Source of the DNA: an uncultured Bacteroidia bacterium
GTDB taxonomy: Bacteria > Bacteroidota > Bacteroidia > Bacteroidales > UBA932
Direction of reading: 5' to 3'
Length of the DNA: 64,000 nucleotides
NCBI GenBank assembly: GCA_902801205.1
Contig: CADCHE010000007.1
Span: 1-64,000 of the forward strand
Numbering within the stretch: position 1 is the first letter of the stretch; every line of letters begins with the position of its first letter. A program made the position numbers and the translations under genes. Of this stretch, positions 33,024 through 42,244 are shown piece by piece. The notes beneath the pieces were generated by a model, which saw only the letters and a program-made list of their open reading frames with translations, did no database searches and was not told the origin of the DNA.

Positions 33024-36000
33024 TTACGATCCTGAAAGCCTCGGCCGGGTCCGGCAAGACCTACCATCTGACCCGCACATACATCCGGTTGCTGCTGTGC
33101 AACCCGTCGGATACGGCCTACCGCCATATCCTGGCCGTCACCTTTACGAACAAGGCGACAGACGAGATGAAGAACCGGATCCTGGAGGAACTGCACCAAC
33201 TGGCCTCCAATCCTGCCGGCTCGCACTACCTGAAGGATTTCGTCCCTTCGGACTTCCCTTCTGCGGAAGCGCTGCAGCAGAAGGCGGCCCGTGTGCTCAG
33301 CAACCTGCTGCATGACTACGGCGCCTTCTCCGTCAGCACGATCGACCGCTTCTTCCAGCAGACGCTCAAGGCTTTCTCGCATGAACTGGGCATCTATTCT
33401 TCCTACAAGGTGGAACTCGACCGTCCCTCTCTCGTGGAGGAAAGCGTCTCGCGCGTGCTGGACTCGGTCTCCGAGCAGGACCGCTCGCTGCTGGACTGGC
33501 TGAGCGACATGGCCATGGAACAGATCGGGAAGGGCGAGCGCTACAGCCTGCTCAGGCACCTTTCCGACATGGCCGGACGCCTGATGTCGGAGGAACTGCG
33601 GAACTGCCGGGAAGAGAACGGCATCGGCGTGGCGGCCTATTCCCGCGATTCCCTGCGGGCCCTCCGCCGCTTGTGCCGGAAGGTGATGGACGATACCTTG
33701 GAGACCCTCCGCACTTCGGCCGCCGCGGTGCGTGATGCCTTTGCCGCCGCTGGATTCGCTATGGAGGAGACCAGCCACGGAATCATTTCGAAAAACGTCT
33801 CCAGATTCCTCTCCCTGCAGCCGGGCGATCCGTTGCCTGCTTTCACGTCGACGTTCCCGCGGGACGCGCCGGACTATGGATGCTGGTGGAAGAACGCGGA
33901 CAAGGCGCGGGCGGCGTCGGCCGAAGGGTCCCTGATGCCGCCGGTACTGGCGCTGATTTCCGCGTATGAGGTCGGGAGGAAACACTTCAATACGGCCTTG
34001 GCCCTTTCCCGGCAGATCAGCGACCTGGGCATCCTGACGGAGCTCCTGCATGAGTTTGACACCCTGGTGCGGGAGAAGAACGTCGTCTGCCTGGACGATG
34101 CGAACCACCACCTGCGTGAGATCATCGACGGCTCCGACACGCCGTTCGTCTATGAGAAGATGGGCGTCCGATACGACCATTTCCTGCTGGACGAATTCCA
34201 GGACACTTCGCGTATCCAGTGGGACAACTTCCGCCCGCTGATCGCGAACAGCGACGCCCAGGGGTTCGGAAACCTGATCGTAGGCGACGTGAAGCAGAGC
34301 ATCTACCGCTGGCGGAACTCCGACTGGAAACTGATGGCGGAAGAGGTCGGCCGGGCGTTTCCGGACCATGCCGACGATGTGCTCCGCGGCAACTGGCGCA
34401 GCCTGCGGAACATCGTCGCTTTCAACAACGGTTTCTTTGCCTTTGCGGCCGGCGAACTCGACCGTCTGTATGGCCATGACGGGGCCGCCGGCATCGCCCG
34501 GCTGTACGATGTCGGCGTGCGCGACGACGACGGCGAAGAGCGCTCCGCGCAGAAAGTCTGCCGCGTCTCGGATGACGACGGCCGGCTTTCCTTCGTCTTC
34601 ACCGAAGCCGACAGGCAGGACGGATACCTGATCGATGCGGTCCGCGAGGCACTCGAAGCCGGGGCACGCCCCGGTGACATCGCCGTCCTCGTCCGGGAAA
34701 ACGACCAGGGCAAGCATGTGGCAGCCCTCCTGGCGGAAGCGGGCATCGAAGTCCTTTCCGACGAGGCGTTGTGCCTGTCGTCTTCGCCGATGGTCCGCCA
34801 GCTGGTCTCGCTGATTTCCTGCGTCGGCAACCCGGAAGACACCGTCGGGTCCTGGCTGGCCAGGCAGTCCGGGCTGGATGCCCTGTCGCTCCGGTACCGC
34901 TCCCTGCCCGACTTGTGCGAGCAGCTGATCCGCCTGCTGGAGAAACGGCAGGGAAAGGAGGCCGTGGCGCGCGAGTCGCGTTATCTGTTCGCTTTCATGG
35001 ACGTCGTCCAAGACTTCACTTCGCTCAACGGCCATGCCCCGGATGCCTTCCTGAAGTACTGGAAGGAGAAGGAGTCGAAACTGTCGGTAAGTTCACCGGC
35101 AGATGCCGATGCCGTCCGCGTGATGACCATCCACAAGGCGAAGGGGCTCGAGTTCCCCTATGTCATCTTCCCTTACGTAGAAAAAATGACCCTGTTCCGG
35201 CAGGGGAACCGGTGGTCGGTCCTCCATACGGAGGGGACGCCCTTCGCACCGATGCCTCCTGCGGCCTTCGATGTGAACCTGTCGGGCACTTCGCTGAACA
35301 CCTTGTTCGACCGGCAGTACCTGGAGGAGCTGCGGATGCAGTACATCGATAACCTGAACCTGCTGTACGTGGCCCTGACACGGCCTTCGGGTGCGCTGAC
35401 GGTCATTTCTACCGCGGAGGCGGGCGAAAAGAACTGCGCCATGATCCTGCGTTCCTACCTCGATCGCGAAGGCGCCGTTTCCGGCTTCGGGGAGGAGCAG
35501 GCGGAAGACGGCACCGTCGTCTACCGGAAGGGCGCGTTCCCGGAGTTCTCCGCCCTCCGCAAACGGGAAACCCGGGCCGAGCGCCAGGATGCGTCCTTCG
35601 TCTCCTGGCCCCTGAATCCGGAGGATGGCACCGAGGAGGAGGACGTGCGGGTGCGCGGCCGGTTGAAGTTCAGCGCCGACGCGGTCGACTTCTTTTCGGC
35701 GGATGCCGCACTCCGGCCGCGCCGCAACGGCATCGTCCTGCACGGGATCCTGTCTTCCGTCATCGTTCCCGGCGACCTGCCCGGGGCGGTGGAGGCGGCG
35801 TTTTCCCGCGGCGATCTCGACCGTGCGCAGGCCGGCGACGCGCAGGAGCTGCTCGCCGCCCGGATTGCGGCCCATCCCGAGTGGTTCCCTGCCGGTGGGG
35901 CGCAGGTGCTGGCGGAGACGACGCTGATCGATACCGACGGGCAGGAGTACCGTCCGGACCGCGTGGTGATCCGCGACGGCCGGGTGACCGTGATCGATTA

Positions 36001-36136
36001 CAAGTTCGGTGCGGAGCGGCCCGCTTATGCGCGGCAGGTGGCCCGGTATGCCGACATTTACCGCCGGATGGGCTACGCGCAGGTGGATACGGTCCTCTGG
36101 TATGTCCCTTCCGACCGGATCGTCCGGGGAAGTTGA
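33020..36136 (+). CDS. addA: AddA-like UvrD-type helicase/nuclease subunit
   Basis: A 1,038-aa protein starting directly with the Q-less Walker A region [16 protein letters not shown] (K13). Further helicase motifs are AVTFTNKATDEMKNRI, FLLDEFQDTSRIQW, GDVKQSIYRWRNSD, VMTIHKAKGLEFPYVI and LLYVALTRPSGAL. The C-terminal nuclease is marked by VTVIDYKFGAE and a preceding DRVVIRDG. It is the motor subunit paired with the AddB-like protein. The start at 33020 overlaps the AddB stop by four bases; the open frame from 32993 is not needed. Confidence 0.9.
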   Translation: MITILKASAGSGKTYHLTRTYIRLLLCNPSDTAYRHILAVTFTNKATDEMKNRILEELHQLASNPAGSHYLKDFVPSDFPSAEALQQKAARVLSNLLHDYGAFSVSTIDRFFQQTLKAFSHELGIYSSYKVELDRPSLVEESVSRVLDSVSEQDRSLLDWLSDMAMEQIGKGERYSLLRHLSDMAGRLMSEELRNCREENGIGVAAYSRDSLRALRRLCRKVMDDTLETLRTSAAAVRDAFAAAGFAMEETSHGIISKNVSRFLSLQPGDPLPAFTSTFPRDAPDYGCWWKNADKARAASAEGSLMPPVLALISAYEVGRKHFNTALALSRQISDLGILTELLHEFDTLVREKNVVCLDDANHHLREIIDGSDTPFVYEKMGVRYDHFLLDEFQDTSRIQWDNFRPLIANSDAQGFGNLIVGDVKQSIYRWRNSDWKLMAEEVGRAFPDHADDVLRGNWRSLRNIVAFNNGFFAFAAGELDRLYGHDGAAGIARLYDVGVRDDDGEERSAQKVCRVSDDDGRLSFVFTEADRQDGYLIDAVREALEAGARPGDIAVLVRENDQGKHVAALLAEAGIEVLSDEALCLSSSPMVRQLVSLISCVGNPEDTVGSWLARQSGLDALSLRYRSLPDLCEQLIRLLEKRQGKEAVARESRYLFAFMDVVQDFTSLNGHAPDAFLKYWKEKESKLSVSSPADADAVRVMTIHKAKGLEFPYVIFPYVEKMTLFRQGNRWSVLHTEGTPFAPMPPAAFDVNLSGTSLNTLFDRQYLEELRMQYIDNLNLLYVALTRPSGALTVISTAEAGEKNCAMILRSYLDREGAVSGFGEEQAEDGTVVYRKGAFPEFSALRKRETRAERQDASFVSWPLNPEDGTEEEDVRVRGRLKFSADAVDFFSADAALRPRRNGIVLHGILSSVIVPGDLPGAVEAAFSRGDLDRAQAGDAQELLAARIAAHPEWFPAGGAQVLAETTLIDTDGQEYRPDRVVIRDGRVTVIDYKFGAERPAYARQVARYADIYRRMGYAQVDTVLWYVPSDRIVRGS

Positions 36137-36178
36137 CGGATATCTTTCCAGTGGAAAGGACTTGTCCGATCTTTTTTA

Positions 36179-36186
36179 TATATTTG
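36179..36186 (+). promoter_or_regulatory. -7 promoter element for the DUF4290 gene
   Basis: TATATTTG, 25 bases before the ATG at 36212, in the 75-bp gap after addA. A second overlapping ATATTTGG follows, so the exact -7 box could be either. Confidence 0.5.
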
Positions 36187-36211
36187 CATATTTGGAAAAG
36201 ATATTGAGTGT

Positions 36212-36874
36212 ATGGAAGCGAATGACAAGACCGTAAAGCTCTATTACAATACCGAACTGGACAAGCTTCGGATGCCGGAGTACGGCCGCAACATCTGGTC
36301 GATGGTGGAGGAACTGAAAGCGATTCCCGACCGGGCCAAACGGAGCGAACAAGCCCGCGCCGTGGTCAAGTCGATGGAAATCCTCAATCCGCAGGTGCAT
36401 TCGCAGGACAACTACGAACAGAAGCTGTGGGACCACCTGTTCATGATCGCGGATTACGACCTGGACATCGACGCCCCCTATCCGATGCCGCAGCCCGAGG
36501 AGCGGCTGGCCCGCCCGATGGTGATCCCGCTCAAGAAGCGCCCCATCAAGGCCAACCACTACGGCCGCAACATCGAAAGCATGATCGACTTGGTGGCCCA
36601 GGAACCGGAAGGTGACACCAAGCGGGCGATGATCCGTTCGCTGGCCATCTACATGCGGCAGCAGTACCTGATCTGGAACAAGGACAGCGTGGCCGACGAG
36701 ACGATCTTCGCCGACATCGAGCGGATGTCCGAGTACCGGATCCATGTCCCCGAGGACCTGGAGCTCTCGAAGATCTCCTTCGATTCGAATTTCGCCCGTC
36801 CCGGCCTCAACCTCAACATGGGGCAGGGCGGCGGCCACAAGAACCAGCGGAAGAACGGGCGGAAGCGCAAGTAA
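36212..36874 (+). CDS. DUF4290 family protein
   Basis: A 220-aa soluble protein of the Bacteroidota-restricted DUF4290 family. Recognisable parts are LYYNTELDKLRMPEYGRNI, the internal repeat NHYGRNIESMI, PQVHSQDNYEQKLWDHL and SLAIYMRQQYLIWNKDSV. The C-terminus is a basic Gly/Lys/Arg tail (GGGHKNQRKNGRKRK). Function is unknown. It lies directly before ftsK, with 23 bp between. Two copies of the YGRNI motif suggest an internal duplication. Confidence 0.9.
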   Translation: MEANDKTVKLYYNTELDKLRMPEYGRNIWSMVEELKAIPDRAKRSEQARAVVKSMEILNPQVHSQDNYEQKLWDHLFMIADYDLDIDAPYPMPQPEERLARPMVIPLKKRPIKANHYGRNIESMIDLVAQEPEGDTKRAMIRSLAIYMRQQYLIWNKDSVADETIFADIERMSEYRIHVPEDLELSKISFDSNFARPGLNLNMGQGGGHKNQRKNGRKRK

Positions 36875-36897
36875 TTTATTGAAAGTCAAGCAGGAAG

Positions 36898-39384
36898 ATG
36901 AAACTGTTCACATTCTGGCGCGACATGGACGACGATGACAAGCAGCGGCTGATCTGGATTACCGGTGCGGCGGTCGCCGTGTTCGCCGTGTTCACGCTTC
37001 TGTCTTCCTTCTCCTACTTGTTCACCTGGCGTTCCGACCAGAGCCTCCGGACGCTCGCGGTGCTGGACAGCACCGCCGCTGCAGACAATTCCGCCGGTTC
37101 CATCGGTTTCCGCTGGGCGGATTTCCTGGTCCGGCGTTGCTTCGGCCTGGGCAGTTTCATCCTGGTGGTCATCCTCTTCGCGGTGGCGGTCCGCCTCCTG
37201 TTCGGACGCTGGCACCATTCGATGCTCAAGACGCTGCTTGTCACGGTCTCCGGTGCGCTGCTGGCCTCGCTGCTGCTGGCGTTCGTGTCGACGGTGACGG
37301 GCCTGACGAACGTCTTCGGCGGCGGCCTCGGCGGAGAGTGCGGCGACACCCTGGTGCAAGGCTCCATCCGTTGTTTCGGCACCTTCCTGACCGGGCTGCT
37401 TCTGCTGCTCCTGCTCGTGGGGTGGCTCTTCCTGGTGAGCAAGCGCTTCTCGCGCTGGCTGACCGCGCTCGGGCGGGGAGAAGCCGGAGCCGTGGAAGAA
37501 CCTGCCGTGGCGAAGCGTCCGCACCGGCCGGTGAAAACCGCTCCGGTTGCGGAGCCCGAAACGATTCCTGCTTCGGAGCCGGAACCCGAGCCGGAACCAG
37601 CCCCGGCACCGGAACCGGAACCCATCCCGGAAACGCCCCCTGTGTCCGCTCCTGCCGGTACGTCCGGCGGCGGTGCGGCGACGGCCTGGCTCCACTCGCA
37701 TCAGAACCAACCGGTGCGGGCATCCGGTCCTGCCCCTGTCACGCCTCCGGCGTCTGCCGAAGGAACCGGGATGCAGATCGAACGCGGCGAAGGCCTGTCC
37801 ACCGAAGTCAAGAAAGAACTGCCGCGGATCGACAACCGTGCCGACCTGCCGGACTACAAGTTCCCGTCGCTGGAACTCCTTGAGGAGTACGTCTCTTCCC
37901 GCCAGGACGTGTCGAACGAAGAACTGACGCGCAACAACAACAAGATCCGCATGACGCTGGAGAACTACCGGATCCAGGTCAATGACGTGAAGGCTGTCGT
38001 CGGTCCGACGGTTACCCTTTATAAAGTCTATCCGGCTCCCGGCGTCAAGATCGCCGACATCAAGCGGATCCAGGAGGATATCGGCATCTACCTGCATGCC
38101 CGCGGCGTCCGTGTCGTGACACTGCCGGATTCGGTGGGTATCGAGGTGGCCAACGACCGGCCGTCCATCGTGCCGCTCCGCGCCGTGCTGAACGACGACG
38201 CTTTCCGCGAGAGCAAGGCGGAACTGCCTGTCGCCATCGGATTCACCATCCAGCAGAAAGTGAAGGTCTTCGATCTGGCGGACGCCCCGCACCTGCTCGT
38301 TGCCGGTGCGACGAAGCAAGGCAAGTCCGTGGGACTGAACGTTATCGTCGCCTCGCTGCTGTATTCGAAGCATCCGTCCGAACTGAAGTTCGTCTTCATC
38401 GACCCGAAGATGGTCGAGTTTTCCGCTTACGAGCGGCTGCTGAGGCACTATCTGGCCGTGCTGCCCGACGCCGCGGACGGTGATGAGGAGCGCAGCAAGT
38501 CCATCGTCAAGACCGCGAAGGATGCCGACCGCATCCTCCGTTCCCTCTGTATCGAGATGGATGAACGGTACGAGTTGCTGAGCAAGGCTTACGTCCAGAA
38601 CATCAGCCAGTACAACGAGAAATACAAGAGCCGCCACCTGCTTCCGACGGACGGGCACCGTTTCATGCCGTACCTGGTGACGGTCATCGACGAATACGCC
38701 GACCTGACGATGTCGGTCGGCGCCGGCGGAGAGGCCAAGGCGATTGCGCGCAGCATCACCACGTCCATCATCCGCCTCGCCCAGAAGGGCCGTGCCGCGG
38801 GTATCCATGTCATCCTGGCGACCCAGCGTCCCTCCGTGGATGTGATTACCGGCATGATCAAGGCCAATTTCCCGACCCGCATCGCTTTCCGCACCGTTTC
38901 CCGGGTGGATTCCTCCACGATTCTCGACGCGCCGGGCGCCGAAAAGCTCATCGGCCGCGGCGACATGCTTTACTACGCGGGCGTGGAGACGGAGCGCGTG
39001 CAATGCGCCCTTATCGGCAATGCGGAGATCGAGCGCCTGACCCGCTTCGTCGGCGACCAGAACAAGTATCGCCAGTGCTACAATACGCCGTACTATCTGC
39101 CGGCCCCGGAAGGGGACAGCACCGACGAGGAAGGCGGCATGATCGACATGAAGAACCTGGACGAACGCTTCGAGGAGGCGGCCCGCATGGTGGTGATGAC
39201 GCAGAAGGGCTCGACGTCCGACTTGCAGCGCCGCCTGGGCATGGGGTACGCGAAGGCGGGCCGTGTCATGGACCAGCTGGAGGCGGCCGGCGTCGTCGGA
39301 CCGCAGGAAGGGTCGAAGCCCCGCGCCGTGCTCATCGGCAGCCTCGATGAGCTGGAAGAGAAGCTGGCGGCCTTCCTGAAGTAA
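36898..39384 (+). CDS. ftsK: DNA translocase FtsK/SpoIIIE
   Basis: An 828-aa inner-membrane DNA pump for chromosome segregation at the division septum. About four hydrophobic segments lie in residues 18-190. A Pro/Glu-rich linker (repeated PEPEPEP units, about 215-245) follows. The motor domain has Walker A GATKQGKS near residue 471, Walker B VTVIDEYADL, and the downstream ILATQRPSVDVITG. The C-terminal gamma winged helix (LQRRLGMGYAKAGRVMDQLE) reads the chromosome-orienting sequences. Full length and order are normal for the phylum. lolA follows. Confidence 0.96.
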   Translation: MKLFTFWRDMDDDDKQRLIWITGAAVAVFAVFTLLSSFSYLFTWRSDQSLRTLAVLDSTAAADNSAGSIGFRWADFLVRRCFGLGSFILVVILFAVAVRLLFGRWHHSMLKTLLVTVSGALLASLLLAFVSTVTGLTNVFGGGLGGECGDTLVQGSIRCFGTFLTGLLLLLLLVGWLFLVSKRFSRWLTALGRGEAGAVEEPAVAKRPHRPVKTAPVAEPETIPASEPEPEPEPAPAPEPEPIPETPPVSAPAGTSGGGAATAWLHSHQNQPVRASGPAPVTPPASAEGTGMQIERGEGLSTEVKKELPRIDNRADLPDYKFPSLELLEEYVSSRQDVSNEELTRNNNKIRMTLENYRIQVNDVKAVVGPTVTLYKVYPAPGVKIADIKRIQEDIGIYLHARGVRVVTLPDSVGIEVANDRPSIVPLRAVLNDDAFRESKAELPVAIGFTIQQKVKVFDLADAPHLLVAGATKQGKSVGLNVIVASLLYSKHPSELKFVFIDPKMVEFSAYERLLRHYLAVLPDAADGDEERSKSIVKTAKDADRILRSLCIEMDERYELLSKAYVQNISQYNEKYKSRHLLPTDGHRFMPYLVTVIDEYADLTMSVGAGGEAKAIARSITTSIIRLAQKGRAAGIHVILATQRPSVDVITGMIKANFPTRIAFRTVSRVDSSTILDAPGAEKLIGRGDMLYYAGVETERVQCALIGNAEIERLTRFVGDQNKYRQCYNTPYYLPAPEGDSTDEEGGMIDMKNLDERFEEAARMVVMTQKGSTSDLQRRLGMGYAKAGRVMDQLEAAGVVGPQEGSKPRAVLIGSLDELEEKLAAFLK

Positions 39385-39423
39385 GATTTCCCTTTGGCAC
39401 GGCTTGTGCAATCTCACGCAGTC

Positions 39424-40086
39424 ATGATGAAGAAACTCGTTTCCCTTTTCGCGCTGCTCGTCCTGGCAGCCATTCCTGGAGTCTTGCCCCTGCGGGCGCA
39501 GGAGGGGGTCCTGCAGGATTTCCTGAAGAAGGCCTCCGTGTCCCGCGTTTCATTCGACTATTCTTTTTCCGTGCCGGCCGGCCGGACGAAGATGGAGGGC
39601 TCGGGGAACGTCCTCCTGCAGGGAGATGCCTTCCGGGTGGAGGGCAACGGGCTGGACATCCGTTGTGACGGAAAGACCCGGTGGACGGTGGATACGGACG
39701 GAGAGGAGGCTGTGATCGAGCCCGTGGATGATTCCGGCGCCGATTTCTATGCCAATCCCGCCCTGCTCGTCGTCGCGGTCGACAAGGCCTTCCGTGAGGT
39801 GTCATCCGGGAAGGCGACCTTCCGCGGCAAGGGGGTCCGGCAGTCGGTGTTGAAGCCGCTCGACGACTCCGCCACGGTGGCGGGCTCCGAGATCGAGTCT
39901 TTGAAACTGTATTTCGCTTCCGACAAGGCCGAGATGCTCGGCGCCGAATTCACGATGGAAGACGGCTCCATTACGGTGTTCCTGCTCAGTCATTGGAAAT
40001 TCGCGCCTGCGTCGGATGACCTGGCGCCGTTCCGCTTCTCCGCTTCGGCCTTCGGCGCCAATTACGTCGTGACCGATCTCCGTTAG
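39424..40086 (+). CDS. lolA: LolA-like outer-membrane lipoprotein carrier
   Basis: A 220-aa periplasmic protein with signal MMKKLVSLFALLVLAAIP. The mature part has the LolA-like sheet, with SVSRVSFDYSFSVPAG, then GDAFRVEGNGLDIRCDGKTRW and a PVDDSGADFYANPALL segment. The family shuttles lipoproteins from inner to outer membrane. The ftsK-lolA order is characteristic of Bacteroidota and supports the call more than sequence alone. ATG 39427 is an equally good start. It converges with the FISUMP gene 5 bp away. Confidence 0.85.
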   Translation: MMKKLVSLFALLVLAAIPGVLPLRAQEGVLQDFLKKASVSRVSFDYSFSVPAGRTKMEGSGNVLLQGDAFRVEGNGLDIRCDGKTRWTVDTDGEEAVIEPVDDSGADFYANPALLVVAVDKAFREVSSGKATFRGKGVRQSVLKPLDDSATVAGSEIESLKLYFASDKAEMLGAEFTMEDGSITVFLLSHWKFAPASDDLAPFRFSASAFGANYVVTDLR

Positions 40087-40091
40087 TTATT

Positions 40092-41093
40092 TCAGTCTTT
40101 CACGCAGCGGACGGTGGTGCGGAAGGAATCGTTGTCACCCCTTCCGGCGAACAGGTCGTTCTTGTCCACGTACAGGTAGCGGTACAGACCCATCCCGTCG
40201 CTTCCGTCGGCCGTCCAGAAGGCCGCATAGCTGTTCAGCCCCACAAAGCGCGAACGGCCGCTTTCGACGCAGTACCCGACGGGAATCACTGACAGGCCGC
40301 TCTCGTTGGTGATGTCGACCTGGGGCCAGTATTCCCACATGCGGGTGCCCAGGAATTTGGCGTTGGCCATGAGCTTGCCGGCGACGTCCGTGTAGGTCTT
40401 TCCTTCCGTGAAGGTCCCGCCGGAGAGCGTCTGGGCCAGTTCCTTCCATTCCGCGTCGGTGGGCAGGTGCCATCCGTCCGGACAGGCCGCCTTTGCCTCT
40501 TCCCAGGTGTAGAAGCGGCCGAACAGGTGGTCCATGGCCGTGCTGGCGAGGTAGGGGATGCCGCTGCCGTCATAGCCGAGGTTCTGGCGCATCCAGATCT
40601 GGCTGCCGACGGTCGTGGTGTAATAGACCTTGCCGTCGCGCGGGTCGGTCATCTGCGGATCGGCCGGGGCAATGCCGTCGTCCGTGATGGTGGTCCCAAG
40701 TTCCGTGTCGATGACGTAGACCGTCGAACGGCTGGAAGAGGTGCTGAAGCCGTCGGCGAAGACGACGCAGGTCACCGTGTATTCGCCGATCTCGGAGGGC
40801 GTCGTGAAGGTGTAGGACCCGTCGGAAGAGCTGTCGACCGTCTTGGTCGTATCGTTCTTGTTCTCCCAGGAAGTCTTCCAGTAATAGCCGTACCCTCCGC
40901 CGTCCGGATTCGTGACCTTGGCGGGTGTCACCGTGAAGGTCTGGTTCATCGTGGCGTACTGCGGCATCGAGAAGGTGGGCAGGCCGGTCAGGTATCGGAA
41001 CTTCGTCTCTTCGTCTTTCTTCTTGCAGCCGGCGGCCAGCACGCAGAGCAGGACGATGAGGGGCAATAGGGTATTTCTATGTTTCATTTTCAT
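40092..41093 (-). CDS. FISUMP-domain lipoprotein
   Basis: A 333-aa predicted lipoprotein (signal ends LLCVLAAGC then KKKDEE). An Ig/PKD-like segment (residues about 40-130, YGYYWKTSWENKND) is followed by the 'Fibrobacter succinogenes major paralogous domain': DGKVYYTTTVGSQIWMRQNL, GRFYTWEEAKAACPDGWHLP, TDAEWKEL and SYAAFWTADGSDG with final RCVKD. The domain is common in surface proteins of Bacteroidota, with unknown ligand. It is divergent from apbE with about 140 bp between. Confidence 0.88.
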   Translation of the reverse strand: MKMKHRNTLLPLIVLLCVLAAGCKKKDEETKFRYLTGLPTFSMPQYATMNQTFTVTPAKVTNPDGGGYGYYWKTSWENKNDTTKTVDSSSDGSYTFTTPSEIGEYTVTCVVFADGFSTSSSRSTVYVIDTELGTTITDDGIAPADPQMTDPRDGKVYYTTTVGSQIWMRQNLGYDGSGIPYLASTAMDHLFGRFYTWEEAKAACPDGWHLPTDAEWKELAQTLSGGTFTEGKTYTDVAGKLMANAKFLGTRMWEYWPQVDITNESGLSVIPVGYCVESGRSRFVGLNSYAAFWTADGSDGMGLYRYLYVDKNDLFAGRGDNDSFRTTVRCVKD

Positions 41094-41198
41094 CGGAGTG
41101 ATGTTGTCACATTATGCAAATATCGCATTTTCTGCGGAAATAACGATGTCCTTCCAGCAAAAAACAGTCCAAGCGGGAGCAGCTCCGTGTTTTTTCGC

Positions 41199-41206
41199 TA
41201 TTTTTG
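41199..41206 (+). promoter_or_regulatory. -7 promoter element for apbE
   Basis: TATTTTTG, 27 bases before the chosen ATG at 41233. It rules out the much longer upstream open frame, which would run antisense through the FISUMP gene. Confidence 0.5.
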
Positions 41207-41232
41207 CAAAGATGCGTGTCAATCAGAGAACC

Positions 41233-42243
41233 ATGCGGACGATGAAATTGTTTTTCCGGCTCCTTCCCGTAATCCTGCTCGCGGCGCTGCTTTCCTGCCA
41301 CCGCCAGGGTTATGTGACGTTGACCGGCTACGCCCAGGGCGGGACGTATACCGTCAAGGCGAACCTGGACGGGGTGTCCCTCCGTCCTGCGCAGGTACAT
41401 GCGCAGATCGAAGGGATTCTGCAGCGGATCGATACGACGCTTTCGGGGTACAACCAGGGCTCGGTCCTGAGCCGGTACAACCGCGGCGAGCACGACGGCG
41501 ACGATCCCATGCTGCGGGATATCTATGCCCTGTCACGGCATTTCTTCGAGGAGACCGGCGGCGCGCTGGATGTGGCGGCCGGACCGCTCTTCGATGCCTG
41601 GGGGTTCGGTTTCACGACGGATTCGCTTCCCTCCCAGGAGCGGATCGACAGCCTGCTGGGCGCCTGCGGGATGCATGTGCTCGACGACCGGATGCGTCCC
41701 GTGCGGGAAGGCATCCGCCCGCGGCTGAACTTTAACGCTGTCGCCCAGGGGTACTCCTGCGACCGCATTGCCGACTATCTTCATTCGCTGGGCGTAAAGG
41801 ACATGCTCGTGAACATCGGCGAAATCTATTGCGAAGGCGTGAACGAAGCCGGCCGGCCGTGGAGCATCGGCGTTGACCGTCCCGTGGACGGGAACATGCT
41901 GCCGGGGGCCGACCTGGACGGGATCTGGCGCGGGGACGGCAGCGGCCGGGGCGTGGTTACGTCCGGGAATTACAGGAAATTCTACGTGAAAGACGGGAAG
42001 AAGTATTCCCACACGGTGGATCCCCGGACCGGCTGGCCGGTCAGCCACTCCCTGCTGAGTGCGACCATCGTCGCACCGGATGCGGCTTCGGCGGACGCCT
42101 ATGCCACATACTGTATGGTGATCGGGCTGCAAGAGGCACAGGCGTTCATCCTGTCGCGCCCCGACCTGGAGGGCTACCTGATCTATGATGCGGAGGGGAC
42201 GATGACCGAGTGGGCCTCTCCGGGGTTCCGGCTGGTCGACTAA
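41233..42243 (+). CDS. apbE: FAD:protein FMN transferase (ApbE), lipoprotein
   Basis: A 336-aa enzyme that covalently attaches FMN to threonines of periplasmic flavoproteins such as NqrB/C and RnfD/G. The signal ends LLAALLSC (lipobox). Motifs are YAQGGTYTVKA, LSGYNQGSVLSRYN, LFDAWGFG, NFNAVAQGYSCDRIADYL, VNIGEIYCEG, HTVDPRTGWPVSH and the metal-binding ADAYATYCMVIG. MKLFFRL at 41242 is an alternative start. Convergent truB begins right after it. No Nqr/Rnf genes are in the window. Confidence 0.94.
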   Translation: MRTMKLFFRLLPVILLAALLSCHRQGYVTLTGYAQGGTYTVKANLDGVSLRPAQVHAQIEGILQRIDTTLSGYNQGSVLSRYNRGEHDGDDPMLRDIYALSRHFFEETGGALDVAAGPLFDAWGFGFTTDSLPSQERIDSLLGACGMHVLDDRMRPVREGIRPRLNFNAVAQGYSCDRIADYLHSLGVKDMLVNIGEIYCEGVNEAGRPWSIGVDRPVDGNMLPGADLDGIWRGDGSGRGVVTSGNYRKFYVKDGKKYSHTVDPRTGWPVSHSLLSATIVAPDAASADAYATYCMVIGLQEAQAFILSRPDLEGYLIYDAEGTMTEWASPGFRLVD

Positions 42244-42244
42244 T